A stretch of 64,000 nucleotides of DNA from JBNKFV01 sp050289485 (GTDB lineage: Bacteria; Pseudomonadota; Gammaproteobacteria; Pseudomonadales; Cellvibrionaceae), in the NCBI GenBank assembly GCA_050289485.1, contig JBNKFV010000029.1:326054-390053 (forward strand), given 5' to 3'. Each line of letters opens with the position of its first letter. Within the stretch, counting starts at the first letter, position 1. Both the position numbers and the translations under genes were made by a program. This document shows, in pieces, positions 1 to 8,837 of this stretch. Under the pieces are notes generated by a model. That model had not been told where the DNA came from. It did not search any database and was given only the letters and a program-made list of their open reading frames with translations.

Positions 1-1104
1 CCGGAAGCCTTGGTCGAGCAGCTTGAAGCGGGTGCGTGCGGACTCAAACTGCACGAAGACTGGGGTACGACACCGGCATCGATCGATAACTGCTTAACCG
101 TGGCCGAGCAGTACGATGTGCAGGTAGCTATTCATACCGATACCTTGAACGAATCTGGTTTTGTTGATGATACGCTCAATGCCTTCAAAGGGCGCGCCAT
201 CCATACCTATCATACCGAAGGTGCTGGTGGCGGGCATGCGCCCGATATTATCAAAGCGTGTGCGTCCCCCAATGTGTTGCCATCGTCAACCAACCCCACG
301 CGCCCCTATACCATTAATACCATCGATGAGCATTTGGATATGCTGATGGTGTGTCACCATCTGGATTCCAGTATTCCCGAAGATGTGGCTTTTGCCGATT
401 CGCGCATTCGCAAAGAAACTATTGCGGCGGAAGATATTCTGCACGACCTCGGCGCCTTCAGCATGATCTCCTCTGATTCGCAGGCCATGGGTCGTATTGG
501 CGAGGTTATTTGTCGCACCTGGCAAACTGCACACAAAATGAAAGTACAACGTGGTTTACTGAAAGAAGATACCGAATGCGGTGCCGATAATTTCCGCGCA
601 AAGCGCTATATTGCCAAGTACACCATCAACCCGGCGATTACTCACGGTATTGCCGAAGAGGTAGGCTCAGTGGAAGTGGGTAAACTGGCTGATCTGGTAT
701 TGTGGAAGCCGGCCTTTTTTGGTGTGAAGCCCTCACTGATTATCAAAGGCGGGTTTATTGCGGCGGCGCCAATGGGTGACCCGAATGCGTCTATTCCCAC
801 GCCGCAGCCGGTGCACTATCGCATGATGTTTGGCGGTTTTGGTTCGGCCCCGGCAAAAACATCAATCACGTTTGCTGCCGCCGCTGCTATCGATAACAAT
901 GTTGGTGAAACCTTGGGTTTGCAGCGGGAGCTGGTGGCTTGTAAAAATACCCGCGGCATTACTAAGCACGATATGGTGTTGAATAACTGGCTGCCCAATA
1001 TCGAGGTAGACCCACAAACGTATGAGGTTCGCGCCGACGGTGAGTTGTTAACTTGTGAACCGGCCACGGTGTTACCGTTAGCCCAGCTCTACCAACTTTT
1101 CTAA
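1..1104 (+). CDS. ureC: urease subunit alpha, 3' part
   Basis: Catalytic subunit of nickel urease, which hydrolyses urea to ammonia and carbamate in the cytoplasm. The reading frame is open from base 1, so the N-terminal part, including the first metal ligands, lies outside the window. Visible motifs are GLKLHEDWG with the lysine that is carbamylated and bridges both nickels, HTYHTEGAGGGHAPD with nickel-binding histidines, MVCHHLD with the mobile-flap Cys and His, and SSDSQAMGR with the nickel-ligand Asp. All key residues in this part are intact. It is followed after 19 bases by ureE. ureDAB presumably precede it. Confidence 0.97.
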   Translation, partial: PEALVEQLEAGACGLKLHEDWGTTPASIDNCLTVAEQYDVQVAIHTDTLNESGFVDDTLNAFKGRAIHTYHTEGAGGGHAPDIIKACASPNVLPSSTNPTRPYTINTIDEHLDMLMVCHHLDSSIPEDVAFADSRIRKETIAAEDILHDLGAFSMISSDSQAMGRIGEVICRTWQTAHKMKVQRGLLKEDTECGADNFRAKRYIAKYTINPAITHGIAEEVGSVEVGKLADLVLWKPAFFGVKPSLIIKGGFIAAAPMGDPNASIPTPQPVHYRMMFGGFGSAPAKTSITFAAAAAIDNNVGETLGLQRELVACKNTRGITKHDMVLNNWLPNIEVDPQTYEVRADGELLTCEPATVLPLAQLYQLF

Positions 1105-1123
1105 ACTTTTTTGGAGTTATTGC

Positions 1124-1579
1124 TTGAGCCATTTCGATGTTTATGAACGCTTGGGTTCGCACTATCGCGAAGACGACAATGTTGATGCACACATTGTGCT
1201 CGATCACGACCAGCGCGACAAAGGCCGTTTGCGCGTAATCAGTGAAGAAGGTACGGAAGTACGACTGTTTTTAGAGCGCGGCAAATCTTTGCAGGTTGGC
1301 GAACTGCTGCGCAGCGAGTGCGGCAAAACCATTATGGTAAAAGGCGCCGTGGAAAATGTGATTGAAGCAGATTGCGACGACTGGCATACCTTTGCCCGTG
1401 CCTGCTATCACCTGGGTAATCGCCACGTAAAAATTCAAGTTGGTCCGCGCTGGTTGCGCATTACCCCCGATCACGTGCTGGAAGATATGTTACAGCAGCT
1501 GGGATTAAAAACGGTGAGTAAACAAGTTGTGTTCGTGCCAGAAAGCGGGGCGTATGCTCATGGTCACCACCATCACTGA
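1124..1579 (+). CDS. ureE: urease accessory protein UreE
   Basis: Nickel metallochaperone that delivers Ni to the urease apoprotein with UreG. The 151-residue length is normal for the family. The start is TTG at 1124, chosen because a Shine-Dalgarno-like TTGGAG sits at 1111-1116 and the N-terminus MSHFDVYERLG fits the family. The C-terminus ends in HGHHHH, a short histidine tail of the kind that binds extra nickel in UreE proteins. The last 20 bases, which encode this tail, overlap the start of ureF, so the two genes are probably translationally coupled. Confidence 0.93.
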   Translation: MSHFDVYERLGSHYREDDNVDAHIVLDHDQRDKGRLRVISEEGTEVRLFLERGKSLQVGELLRSECGKTIMVKGAVENVIEADCDDWHTFARACYHLGNRHVKIQVGPRWLRITPDHVLEDMLQQLGLKTVSKQVVFVPESGAYAHGHHHH

Positions 1580-2243
1580 CCTGTCGCTACTGCGATTAAT
1601 GCAGTTAAGCAGCCCGGCGTTGCCGGTAGGTGGTTACTCGTTTTCGCAAGGTATGGAATATGCCATTGATGCAGGCTGGGTAGCCACGCCAGATCAGGTG
1701 ATAGATTGGCTGCAGGCACAGCTGATGTACGCTTTGGGGCGTGTTGATGTGCCTGTGATATTTCGGCTGTATCAGGCATTGGCCAGCAGCGACATCGACG
1801 ACATTTTATATTGGAACGATTTTTTGCTGGCGAGCCGGGAAACGCAGGAGTTACGTTTAACCGATACGGCTATGGGTGCTGCGCTGAAAAAAATGCTGGT
1901 GTCACAGGGTATTGCTTTACCGTGTATGTCGGCAATGGAAAACGATATCAGTTTTATTACGCTATTTAGTATGGCGGCACATGGTTGGCATGTGCCTGCA
2001 CCCCAGTGTGCGCTGGGGTTTTGTTGGAGCTGGCTGGAAAATCAGGTCGCGGCTGCAACCAAACTCGTGCCCTTGGGGCAAACCCAGGCGCAAGCGTTGA
2101 TACTGCAAATGCAGCCAGAGATTCCCCATGTGATTGAGCAGGCCCGTCAGTTACCCGACGACGAACTGGGCGGCGGTCTGCCGGGTTTGGCCATAGCCAG
2201 CTGTTTGCACGAAACACAGTACAGCCGTTTATTCCGTTCTTGA
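1560..2243 (+). CDS. ureF: urease accessory protein UreF
   Basis: UreF joins UreD/UreH and UreG in the urease maturation complex and acts as a GTPase-activating or fidelity factor. The conserved N-terminal pattern LLRLMQLSSPALPVGGYSFS is present, and the length from ATG 1560 is 227 residues, normal for the family. An in-frame ATG at 1554 and one further upstream at 1527 are also possible, but 1560 gives the family-like N-terminus MVTTITDLSLL. It overlaps ureE by 20 bases and is followed by ureG after 31 bases. Confidence 0.9.
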   Translation: MVTTITDLSLLRLMQLSSPALPVGGYSFSQGMEYAIDAGWVATPDQVIDWLQAQLMYALGRVDVPVIFRLYQALASSDIDDILYWNDFLLASRETQELRLTDTAMGAALKKMLVSQGIALPCMSAMENDISFITLFSMAAHGWHVPAPQCALGFCWSWLENQVAAATKLVPLGQTQAQALILQMQPEIPHVIEQARQLPDDELGGGLPGLAIASCLHETQYSRLFRS

Positions 2244-2274
2244 GAAAAGAAAATATTACGTAATAGGTAGATTT

Positions 2275-2934
2275 ATGAATGAAAAAGCCAGTAAAAAAAA
2301 GCAGACATTGCGAGTGGGTGTTGGCGGCCCGGTGGGATCGGGTAAAACGGCATTGTTAAAATCGCTGTGTTACACACTACGCGATGTGTACGATATCGCC
2401 GTGGTTACCAACGATATTTACACCAAAGAAGATGCCAAGTTTCTTACGGAAAATGAAGCACTGTCGGCAGATCGCATTATTGGTGTTGAAACCGGTGGCT
2501 GTCCGCATACCGCGATTCGTGAAGATGCGTCGATGAATCTGGCTGCAATTGATGAATTGTTGCAGCGCCATGGTGATTTAGATGTGGTGTTTGTAGAAAG
2601 TGGCGGCGATAACCTGAGTGCAACGTTCAGCCCTGAGCTATCTGACTTTACCATTTATGTGATTGATGTATCGGCTGGCGATAAAATTCCCCGCAAAGGT
2701 GGACCCGGCATCACCAAATCGGATTTGTTGGTGATTAATAAAACGGATCTTGCACCGATTGTGGGAGCTTCGCTGGATGTGATGGATCGCGACGCCAAAA
2801 AAATGCGTGGCGATCGCCCGTTTGTGTTCTCGAATCTAAAAGCTGCCGAAGGCTTAGAGAGTATTATTCACATTATGGTGAAAGAGGGTATGTTGCCCGA
2901 GCGAGAATTGCCAACGATAAAAGCCGTTGTCTAA
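2275..2934 (+). CDS. ureG: urease accessory GTPase UreG
   Basis: SIMIBI-class GTPase that powers nickel insertion into urease. A P-loop GGPVGSGKTALL lies near residues 17-28, the conserved ESGGDNLSATFSPEL segment follows the switch region, and VINKTDLAP is the base-specificity motif. It is 219 residues, slightly longer than average because of a lysine-rich N-terminus (MNEKASKKKQ). It is in the same operon as ureC, ureE and ureF. Confidence 0.95.
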   Translation: MNEKASKKKQTLRVGVGGPVGSGKTALLKSLCYTLRDVYDIAVVTNDIYTKEDAKFLTENEALSADRIIGVETGGCPHTAIREDASMNLAAIDELLQRHGDLDVVFVESGGDNLSATFSPELSDFTIYVIDVSAGDKIPRKGGPGITKSDLLVINKTDLAPIVGASLDVMDRDAKKMRGDRPFVFSNLKAAEGLESIIHIMVKEGMLPERELPTIKAVV

Positions 2935-2973
2935 ATTGAATTGAAACCTATGAATATACAAATGGAGAAGACC

Positions 2974-3177
2974 ATGTTAGTGAAGGCAGTCATCAAATCC
3001 TTTAAACGCATACTGATGACCACTGTGGCAATGGGGATGAGCCACGTGGTGTTGGCCCATGAAGGTCACGGTGGTGGTAGTGGGTTTATGCACGATGCTG
3101 AGCACGCCATGTGGACATTGTCTGGGTTGGCGATAGTGGCATTGGTAGTAGGTATTTACAAATACCGCTCTCGCTGA
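2974..3177 (+). CDS. small His-rich membrane protein after ureG
   Basis: A 67-residue protein with a likely signal or anchor segment (about residues 1-28, ending VVLA), then the histidine-rich stretch HEGHGGGSGFMHDAEH, then one transmembrane helix and a short basic tail YKYRSR. The start ATG 2974 is preceded by GGAG at 2964-2967; in-frame starts at 2941 and 2950 lack such a site. It lies 39 bases after ureG on the same strand. The histidines and the location suggest a role with nickel, for example periplasmic binding or help to an importer, but this is inference. The N-terminal motif recalls HupE/UreJ, yet the protein is far too short for that family. Confidence 0.7.
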   Translation: MLVKAVIKSFKRILMTTVAMGMSHVVLAHEGHGGGSGFMHDAEHAMWTLSGLAIVALVVGIYKYRSR

Positions 3178-3221
3178 GGCAGTAAGCCCTGAATCGCTGC
3201 AGGACCTACCTGGCCGATGTT

Positions 3222-4127
3222 TTAATCGCCTAATGTTCTGATGGCAATGGCGGCTGCAGAGGTACGGTTTTCAACACCTAATTTGGGGAATATCTGCTCC
3301 AGGTGTTTGTTAACCGTACGTACACCCATGTCGAGAATCTGCGAGATGTCCTTATTGGTTTTACCCTGCGCCAGCCAGTAAAGAACTTCAGATTCGCGCG
3401 TGGTTAGATTCAGTTTTTCTCTTAGCCTTTCTTCACCGGATACTTTTGTGCCGTCGCTCAAACGCAAGACAATATCGTTGTCGCTACGGTGCTCAATGTA
3501 GGTGACTTCCAGAGGCATGTCGGGCGCTTGTACTGGCAGGGTCTGGCCGTTTTTCAGAGGGTGTACTAACCAGCTTTGCAGATATGCCGCAAAGTTTTTT
3601 TTCAACCACTGATCGCTCGCGTTGGCGCGGGCAAACAGTGCATGGGTTTGTGGCGTGCCCCAGAGAATATTGCCATCACCGTCAACCGTAAAAATATTCT
3701 GGCCAGTAACATCCAGGGCATTCTGCGCACTGGCGGTAAGCCGGGCATTGTGAAGGTGTACTTTAATACGGGCCAGCAGTTCGGTTGGGTTTACCGGTTT
3801 GGTGAGGTAGTCTACGCCACCGGCATTCAGGCCTTTAAGTATGCTGTCGGTATCACTGAGGCCGGTCATAAATATCACCGGTATGTTGGCCAGATGCGCA
3901 TTGGCTTTAATGGCTTTGCAGGTTTCAAAGCCGTTCATGTTTGGCATCATGGCGTCCAGTAAAATCATATCCGGGCGCATACGCTGGGCAATAGCCAGTG
4001 CCTGCTTGCCTTCCAGTGCTACCAGCGTATCAATACCCGCCTGTTCGAGTGCGTCGTTAATCAGCGTTAACGAATCCGGTGCGTCATCGACCACGAGTAT
4101 GATGTCTCGTTCTTTGTTGTTGATCAT
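3222..4127 (-). CDS. LuxR-type response regulator
   Basis: Receiver plus DNA-binding response regulator of 301 residues. The receiver domain (about residues 8-125) has the acidic pair in VVDDAPD, phospho-acceptor Asp in MILLDAMMP and the lysine in LTKPVN. A middle segment of about 100 residues is PAS-like, and a LuxR/GerE helix-turn-helix (TTRESEVLYWLAQGKTNKDI) lies at the C-terminus. ATG 4127 overlaps the stop of the upstream hybrid kinase gene as ATGA, so the two are co-translated and almost certainly form one signalling system. An alternative start at 4172 lies inside the kinase gene. The targets may include the adjacent urease genes; that is inference from position. Confidence 0.9.
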   Translation of the reverse strand: MINNKERDIILVVDDAPDSLTLINDALEQAGIDTLVALEGKQALAIAQRMRPDMILLDAMMPNMNGFETCKAIKANAHLANIPVIFMTGLSDTDSILKGLNAGGVDYLTKPVNPTELLARIKVHLHNARLTASAQNALDVTGQNIFTVDGDGNILWGTPQTHALFARANASDQWLKKNFAAYLQSWLVHPLKNGQTLPVQAPDMPLEVTYIEHRSDNDIVLRLSDGTKVSGEERLREKLNLTTRESEVLYWLAQGKTNKDISQILDMGVRTVNKHLEQIFPKLGVENRTSAAAIAIRTLGD

Positions 4128-7100
4128 GAGGTTTCTTCTTGGGTAGTGATTACGTTTGCCAACCACTCGCACAGCTGCGGATAGCGTAATGCTTTGGTGA
4201 ATTGTTGTAAGTGGTTGAGCTGGTCTGCGTCGAGAATGTTCGCCTCTTGTATTGTCACCATTGTTTTATTCACGCCTTTGCAGTAACCGACTTTGGCGTA
4301 GGCATCCAACTCGCGCAATAACGCATGTTGTGGCAGCGGGGCAAGCTGCTTGCCAGAGTGGGTTGGATTAGTTGATGGAATTTCTGCAGTGGCTGAGGAC
4401 GTTTCGTATTGCCATTGCAAGTGCAGCAGGCGGCCTATTTTTTCCAGCAGTATACGGTTGCTGATGGGTTTTACCATGTAGTCGTCGTGGGCACAGGTTT
4501 CATTCTGCATCGCCAGCAGGTTTTTATGCCGCTCCTGGGCATCTGCCGATACCATCATAATGGGCGCCTTAATGCCTTGGTTGCGCAGCGTTTGTGCCAG
4601 GGTCAGGCCGTCGGTTTCTGGCATGCTAACATCCAGCAGGTAAAGGTCGGCCCTGGTGTCATCTACCAGTTCCAGACAGCTTTTGGCATCTTGTGCTTCT
4701 ACAGTGGAAAAGCCCAGCGGGTTGAGAATGTCGGCCATTAACCCTCTGTGTACCGGTTCGTCGTCAACAATCATAATTACTTTGGTAGCGCCTTCGTAGC
4801 CGCGAATTAATCGCGGGGCGGCAGTTTCTTCGTAGGGACTATCAAGGCGTGAAAGCATCAACGACACGGTAAATTCACTGCCTTGTCCGGGCGTACTGCT
4901 AACGCGCAGTTCGCCACCCATCACTTCGGTCAACAGGTGCACAATGGTCAGCCCTAAACCCGTGCCGGAAACGTTTGGCACATGCAGGTTTCGGATCCGC
5001 TCAAACGGCGCCAGTATGCGTTGTTTGTCTTTATCGCTAATGCCGACACCGGTATCCCTCACGGCAAACTCGGCCACTTGATTGCGGTATTTGATGGAGA
5101 AGTCGACGCGGCCTTTCTCGGTGTATTTAATAGCATTCGATAGCAAATTGATAAGAATCTGGCGCAAACGTTTCTCGTCACCCATCACCACTGGCGGCAA
5201 ATTGCTGTTTACATGGTAGTGAAACTCAATACCCTTATGTGCTGCTTGCGGGGCAAACATTTGCACCAACTGCTCCATCAGCTCCGGCAGTTTGAATTTA
5301 TTGCGATAGATATCCAGCCTGCCGGCTTCAATTTTCGAGAGGTCGAGTAAGCCCTCAATGAGGTCGGTGAGGTATTCGCCGTTGCGGCGGATTATCTCTA
5401 AGCCTTTCTGTACTTCCGGCTCGTTGCCTTGGCGCTGGCTAAGCAATTGGGCGTAGCCCAAAACGGATTGTAGTGGGGTGCGCAGTTCGTGGCTGATTCC
5501 CGTAAGGTAACGGCTTTTGGCATGGTTAGCGCGCTCGGCAATTTCCTTGGCTTCCTGCAATGAGCGGTCGGTTGCCTGGTGGGCTTCAATTTCTTCAATC
5601 AAGCGCTGGGTTTGTCGGTTTGATTCTTGCTGGGCCACTTCCTGGCTTTCGTGTGCCAGCAAAAACAACCACGAAATCACGCCGAAAATAATCATCAGGG
5701 TGAAGAACAGTGTCCACAGGGTTTGCCAGAGCAAATCTGCTTCGGCACCGGCGGTTGGACTCATTTGATAGTAAATGAGCGATAGCAGGGCCGCGGTGAC
5801 TAAATTGATACAGAAAAAGATGGCAGTAAAGCGACCAATACGGGAGTCGATGACCGCCACCACTTGCGCCGGCAAGAACAGGCTGAAGAAGTGTGAGGCT
5901 TGTTGGGCAAGGCGGGCTTGGGGTTTGCAGCTGTCGAGGCAGCGTGCATCAAGCGAACAACAAAGGGAACAAATTGCGCCTTGGTACGCTGGGCAATGAC
6001 TCATGTCTTGTAATTCAAAAGGCGTCTCACAAATGCAGCATTGCATTTGTTGCTTGGTCCCAGGCAGTTGTGTATCGAGATGGGTGAGGTCGAGTTCGCC
6101 GGTGTGTCTGGCCAGATAATAGCGGCCCTGAGTTATCGCGGCGATAACGGGTACGCTAATAAAGCACACCCCGATACTGATAAAGTGCGCAAGGTATTTG
6201 GCGGTGGTGCCGAATTGCCCGAGGTAACAGAGTATACCGACGATAGATGCCAATACCATGGAGCCAACACCCACCGGGTTTACGTCATACAGGTGCGAGC
6301 GTTTAAACTCGATTTTTTTCGGGCTCAGCCCCAACGGCTTGGCAATCAGCAGGTCTGCCGACAAACTACTCAACCAGCTCAGCGCGATAATGGCAAAAAT
6401 ACCCAGAATGGATTCCAGTGCCCGATAAATGCCAAGCTCCATTAAAATAAGGGCAATCACCACATTGAATACCAGCCACACGACTCGCCCGGGATGGCTG
6501 TGAGTCAGCCGCGAGAAAAAATTCGACCACGCAATAGAGCCCGCGTAGGCGTTAGTCACGTTAATTTTCATCTGGGAAATAATCACCATGACCCCCGCCA
6601 GCATCAGGGCAAAGGTGGGGGAGTGGGTAATGTAGCCAAACACCATCTGGTACATATAAACGGGGTCGGTTGCCTGTTCTACGGAGGCACTACGGCTAAT
6701 GGCAATGTACGCGAGAAACGAGCCCAATAGCATTTTGATCATGCCGGGAAAAATCCAGCCCGGCCCGGCAAGGGTTAACCAGAACCACCAGCGTTTGCGA
6801 TTGCTGGCAGTTTTTTCTGGCATAAAACGCAGGTAATCCACCTGCTCACCAATTTGCGCCACCATGGCAAAAAATACCGACGCCGCACCGCCAAACAATG
6901 CCAGGTTAAAACTGTGGCTGTTGGGTAGGTGGGCAGGTGCGTAATGAGTCCAGTTGTTGATTTCAGAAAATTCAAAGTATCCCACCACAACTAGAGCAAT
7001 GCACTGCAATGTGAGCCATAGCGGTTGGGTGCCTATTTGAAAACGGCTGATGGCGGTGATGCCGTGGGTCACAATGGGTATAACGGCCAGTGCGCAAATT

Positions 7101-7561
7101 ACGTAGGCAATCTCTAACGGAATGCCGAACATGGCCTTTAGGGCCGAGGCGAGAATCGCCGATTCAATGGCAAAAAAGAGAAAGGTAAATGAGGCGTATA
7201 TCAGTGAGGTGATGGTCGACCCCAAATAACCAAAACCGGCGCTGCGGGTGAGCAGGTCGATGTCGAGCCCGTGTTTGGCTGCGTAGTAGGTAATGGGAAA
7301 GCCGGTGACAAAGATCACCAGCGACACGGTAAGCATCGCCCACAGAGTGTTGGCGAACCCGTAGCGCAGGGTAACCGCGGCGGCAATGGCCTCCAACGCC
7401 AGAAAGGCGGTTGCCCCCAGGGCGGTTTTGGCGACTTTATCAATACTCCATCGCCGTGATTTGGTGGCGGTAAAGCGCAGGGCGTAGTCTTCCAGTGTCT
7501 GGTTACCTACCCACTGGTTATACTGTCGGCGCATACGAAAAATCTGTTGGCTTGCTCTCAT
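4124..7561 (-). CDS. permease-linked hybrid histidine kinase
   Basis: An 1145-residue multidomain sensor. Residues about 50-490 form a polytopic membrane domain resembling NCS1 purine/cytosine-type permeases. A cysteine-rich cluster follows at about 503-545 (CxxC and CSLCC patterns). Two more membrane helices lie at about 570-640, then a short coiled coil and HisKA with the phospho-His in SHELRTPLQS near 690. A HATPase with DTGVGIS and GTGLGLT and a receiver with LYLLDVSMPE near 975 complete it, with a helical tail of about 90 residues. The overall plan is like CbrA, where an SSS transporter is fused to a kinase, but with a different transporter family. Next to urease genes it may sense urea, purines or another nitrogen compound; this is inference. 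Confidence 0.88.
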   Translation of the reverse strand: MRASQQIFRMRRQYNQWVGNQTLEDYALRFTATKSRRWSIDKVAKTALGATAFLALEAIAAAVTLRYGFANTLWAMLTVSLVIFVTGFPITYYAAKHGLDIDLLTRSAGFGYLGSTITSLIYASFTFLFFAIESAILASALKAMFGIPLEIAYVICALAVIPIVTHGITAISRFQIGTQPLWLTLQCIALVVVGYFEFSEINNWTHYAPAHLPNSHSFNLALFGGAASVFFAMVAQIGEQVDYLRFMPEKTASNRKRWWFWLTLAGPGWIFPGMIKMLLGSFLAYIAISRSASVEQATDPVYMYQMVFGYITHSPTFALMLAGVMVIISQMKINVTNAYAGSIAWSNFFSRLTHSHPGRVVWLVFNVVIALILMELGIYRALESILGIFAIIALSWLSSLSADLLIAKPLGLSPKKIEFKRSHLYDVNPVGVGSMVLASIVGILCYLGQFGTTAKYLAHFISIGVCFISVPVIAAITQGRYYLARHTGELDLTHLDTQLPGTKQQMQCCICETPFELQDMSHCPAYQGAICSLCCSLDARCLDSCKPQARLAQQASHFFSLFLPAQVVAVIDSRIGRFTAIFFCINLVTAALLSLIYYQMSPTAGAEADLLWQTLWTLFFTLMIIFGVISWLFLLAHESQEVAQQESNRQTQRLIEEIEAHQATDRSLQEAKEIAERANHAKSRYLTGISHELRTPLQSVLGYAQLLSQRQGNEPEVQKGLEIIRRNGEYLTDLIEGLLDLSKIEAGRLDIYRNKFKLPELMEQLVQMFAPQAAHKGIEFHYHVNSNLPPVVMGDEKRLRQILINLLSNAIKYTEKGRVDFSIKYRNQVAEFAVRDTGVGISDKDKQRILAPFERIRNLHVPNVSGTGLGLTIVHLLTEVMGGELRVSSTPGQGSEFTVSLMLSRLDSPYEETAAPRLIRGYEGATKVIMIVDDEPVHRGLMADILNPLGFSTVEAQDAKSCLELVDDTRADLYLLDVSMPETDGLTLAQTLRNQGIKAPIMMVSADAQERHKNLLAMQNETCAHDDYMVKPISNRILLEKIGRLLHLQWQYETSSATAEIPSTNPTHSGKQLAPLPQHALLRELDAYAKVGYCKGVNKTMVTIQEANILDADQLNHLQQFTKALRYPQLCEWLANVITTQEETS

Positions 7562-7584
7562 AAGATTTGGCTCTTGGTTTTACG

Positions 7585-7598
7585 GCCTGTTAACAGGC
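7585..7598. promoter_or_regulatory. perfect 14-bp palindrome upstream of the kinase
   Basis: GCCTGTTAACAGGC is a perfect inverted repeat 24 bases upstream of the kinase start codon, in the divergent interval 7562-7762 between the kinase and the DUF808 gene. It could be an operator for the two-component system or another regulator. No known consensus is assigned. The rest of the interval shows no clear promoter that I can defend. Confidence 0.35.
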
Positions 7599-7762
7599 TC
7601 TACTGTGGCCATTGGGTCATCGTAACCCACCCTTGCCTAGTGTCTATGCGTTATATTCCCCCCTTCTGCATAGAAGCAAATTACGTGCTAATGTGCTGCT
7701 CTCGTAGTTATGGCAAATAGATACGGGTAAGCGTTGCGGTTAACGGTTTTATAGGAAAGGTT

Positions 7763-8686
7763 ATGGCATCTGTAGGCTTGTTGGCTCTGTTGGATGATAT
7801 TACAACACTGCTGGATGATGTGGCGGTACTCTCGAAGGTAGCAGCGAAAAAAACGGCGGGCGTGATTGGTGACGACCTGGCGCTCAATGCCGAGCAGGTA
7901 TCGGGTATTACCGCTGCTCGTGAATTACCGGTAGTGTGGGCGGTGGCAAAAGGCTCGTTGCGCAACAAGCTGATTTTGGTGCCTATGGCAATTCTGTTGA
8001 GTGCCTGGCTGCCGTGGGTGATCCCCGTATTGTTGATTCTGGGTGGTCTCTACCTGTGCTTCGAAGGGGTAGAGAAAGTGCTTGAAGTACTATGGCATCG
8101 CAAAGGTGCGGCAACAGAGGCAGAGGCTGCCGATCATTTGCACCATTTGGCGGCTCTGTCGGATGCGGAATTAAAGGCCTACGAACAGACTAAAATCAAA
8201 AATGCCATTCGTACCGACTTTATTCTCTCGGCAGAAATTATTGTGATTGCACTGGGTGTGGTGCAAAACAGCAGTTTGTGGCAGCAGTTTGTAGTGATCA
8301 GCGTGATTGCACTGGGTATTACCGTGGTGGTGTATGGACTGGTGGGGTTGATTGTTAAGCTCGATGATATCGGATTGGCATTAATGAAAGTTCCTGGCGT
8401 GGACCTGGTCGCTCGGGCCAAGCGTAGGTTTGGTTACTGGCTTTTAGCCGGTTGCCCGTACCTGCTGCGCACCCTCTCGGTATTAGGCACTGCGGCCATG
8501 TTTTTGGTAGGTGGCGGCATTCTGTTGCATTACTTCCCTGGCATGCACCATTTGTTGGCACCGGTGCTGGCTTGGTCCCTATTGCCGCATGGCCTGACTG
8601 AACTGGGAGTCAATGTGCTATTGGGGTTGGTAAGCGGTGTAGTGGTCTTGTTGCTGGTCAGTGTTGCTCGCAAGGTGCACCGCTAA
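7763..8686 (+). CDS. DUF808 (YedI-type) membrane protein
   Basis: A 307-residue inner-membrane protein of the DUF808/YedI family, whose function is not established. The family N-terminus is clear (MASVGLLALLDDITTLLDD, then VAVLSKVAAKKTAGVIGDDL), followed by about five to six hydrophobic helices and the charged stretch EGVEKVLEVLWHRK. It is transcribed divergently from the kinase gene and is 150 bases from the next gene, so it probably forms its own unit. Confidence 0.88.
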   Translation: MASVGLLALLDDITTLLDDVAVLSKVAAKKTAGVIGDDLALNAEQVSGITAARELPVVWAVAKGSLRNKLILVPMAILLSAWLPWVIPVLLILGGLYLCFEGVEKVLEVLWHRKGAATEAEAADHLHHLAALSDAELKAYEQTKIKNAIRTDFILSAEIIVIALGVVQNSSLWQQFVVISVIALGITVVVYGLVGLIVKLDDIGLALMKVPGVDLVARAKRRFGYWLLAGCPYLLRTLSVLGTAAMFLVGGGILLHYFPGMHHLLAPVLAWSLLPHGLTELGVNVLLGLVSGVVVLLLVSVARKVHR

Positions 8687-8837
8687 TCCATAAGGAAAAC
8701 TCGGGCCAGTACCTGCAAATCTGATAATAATTCATACCCTGTGAATAAAAATGATGTTGTTGTAGCAACGAGGATTTGGTTGAATAGTCAGTGTACTTAC
8801 AAATTCTCAAGCGCAGCTTTATCTCTGGGAGATAACC

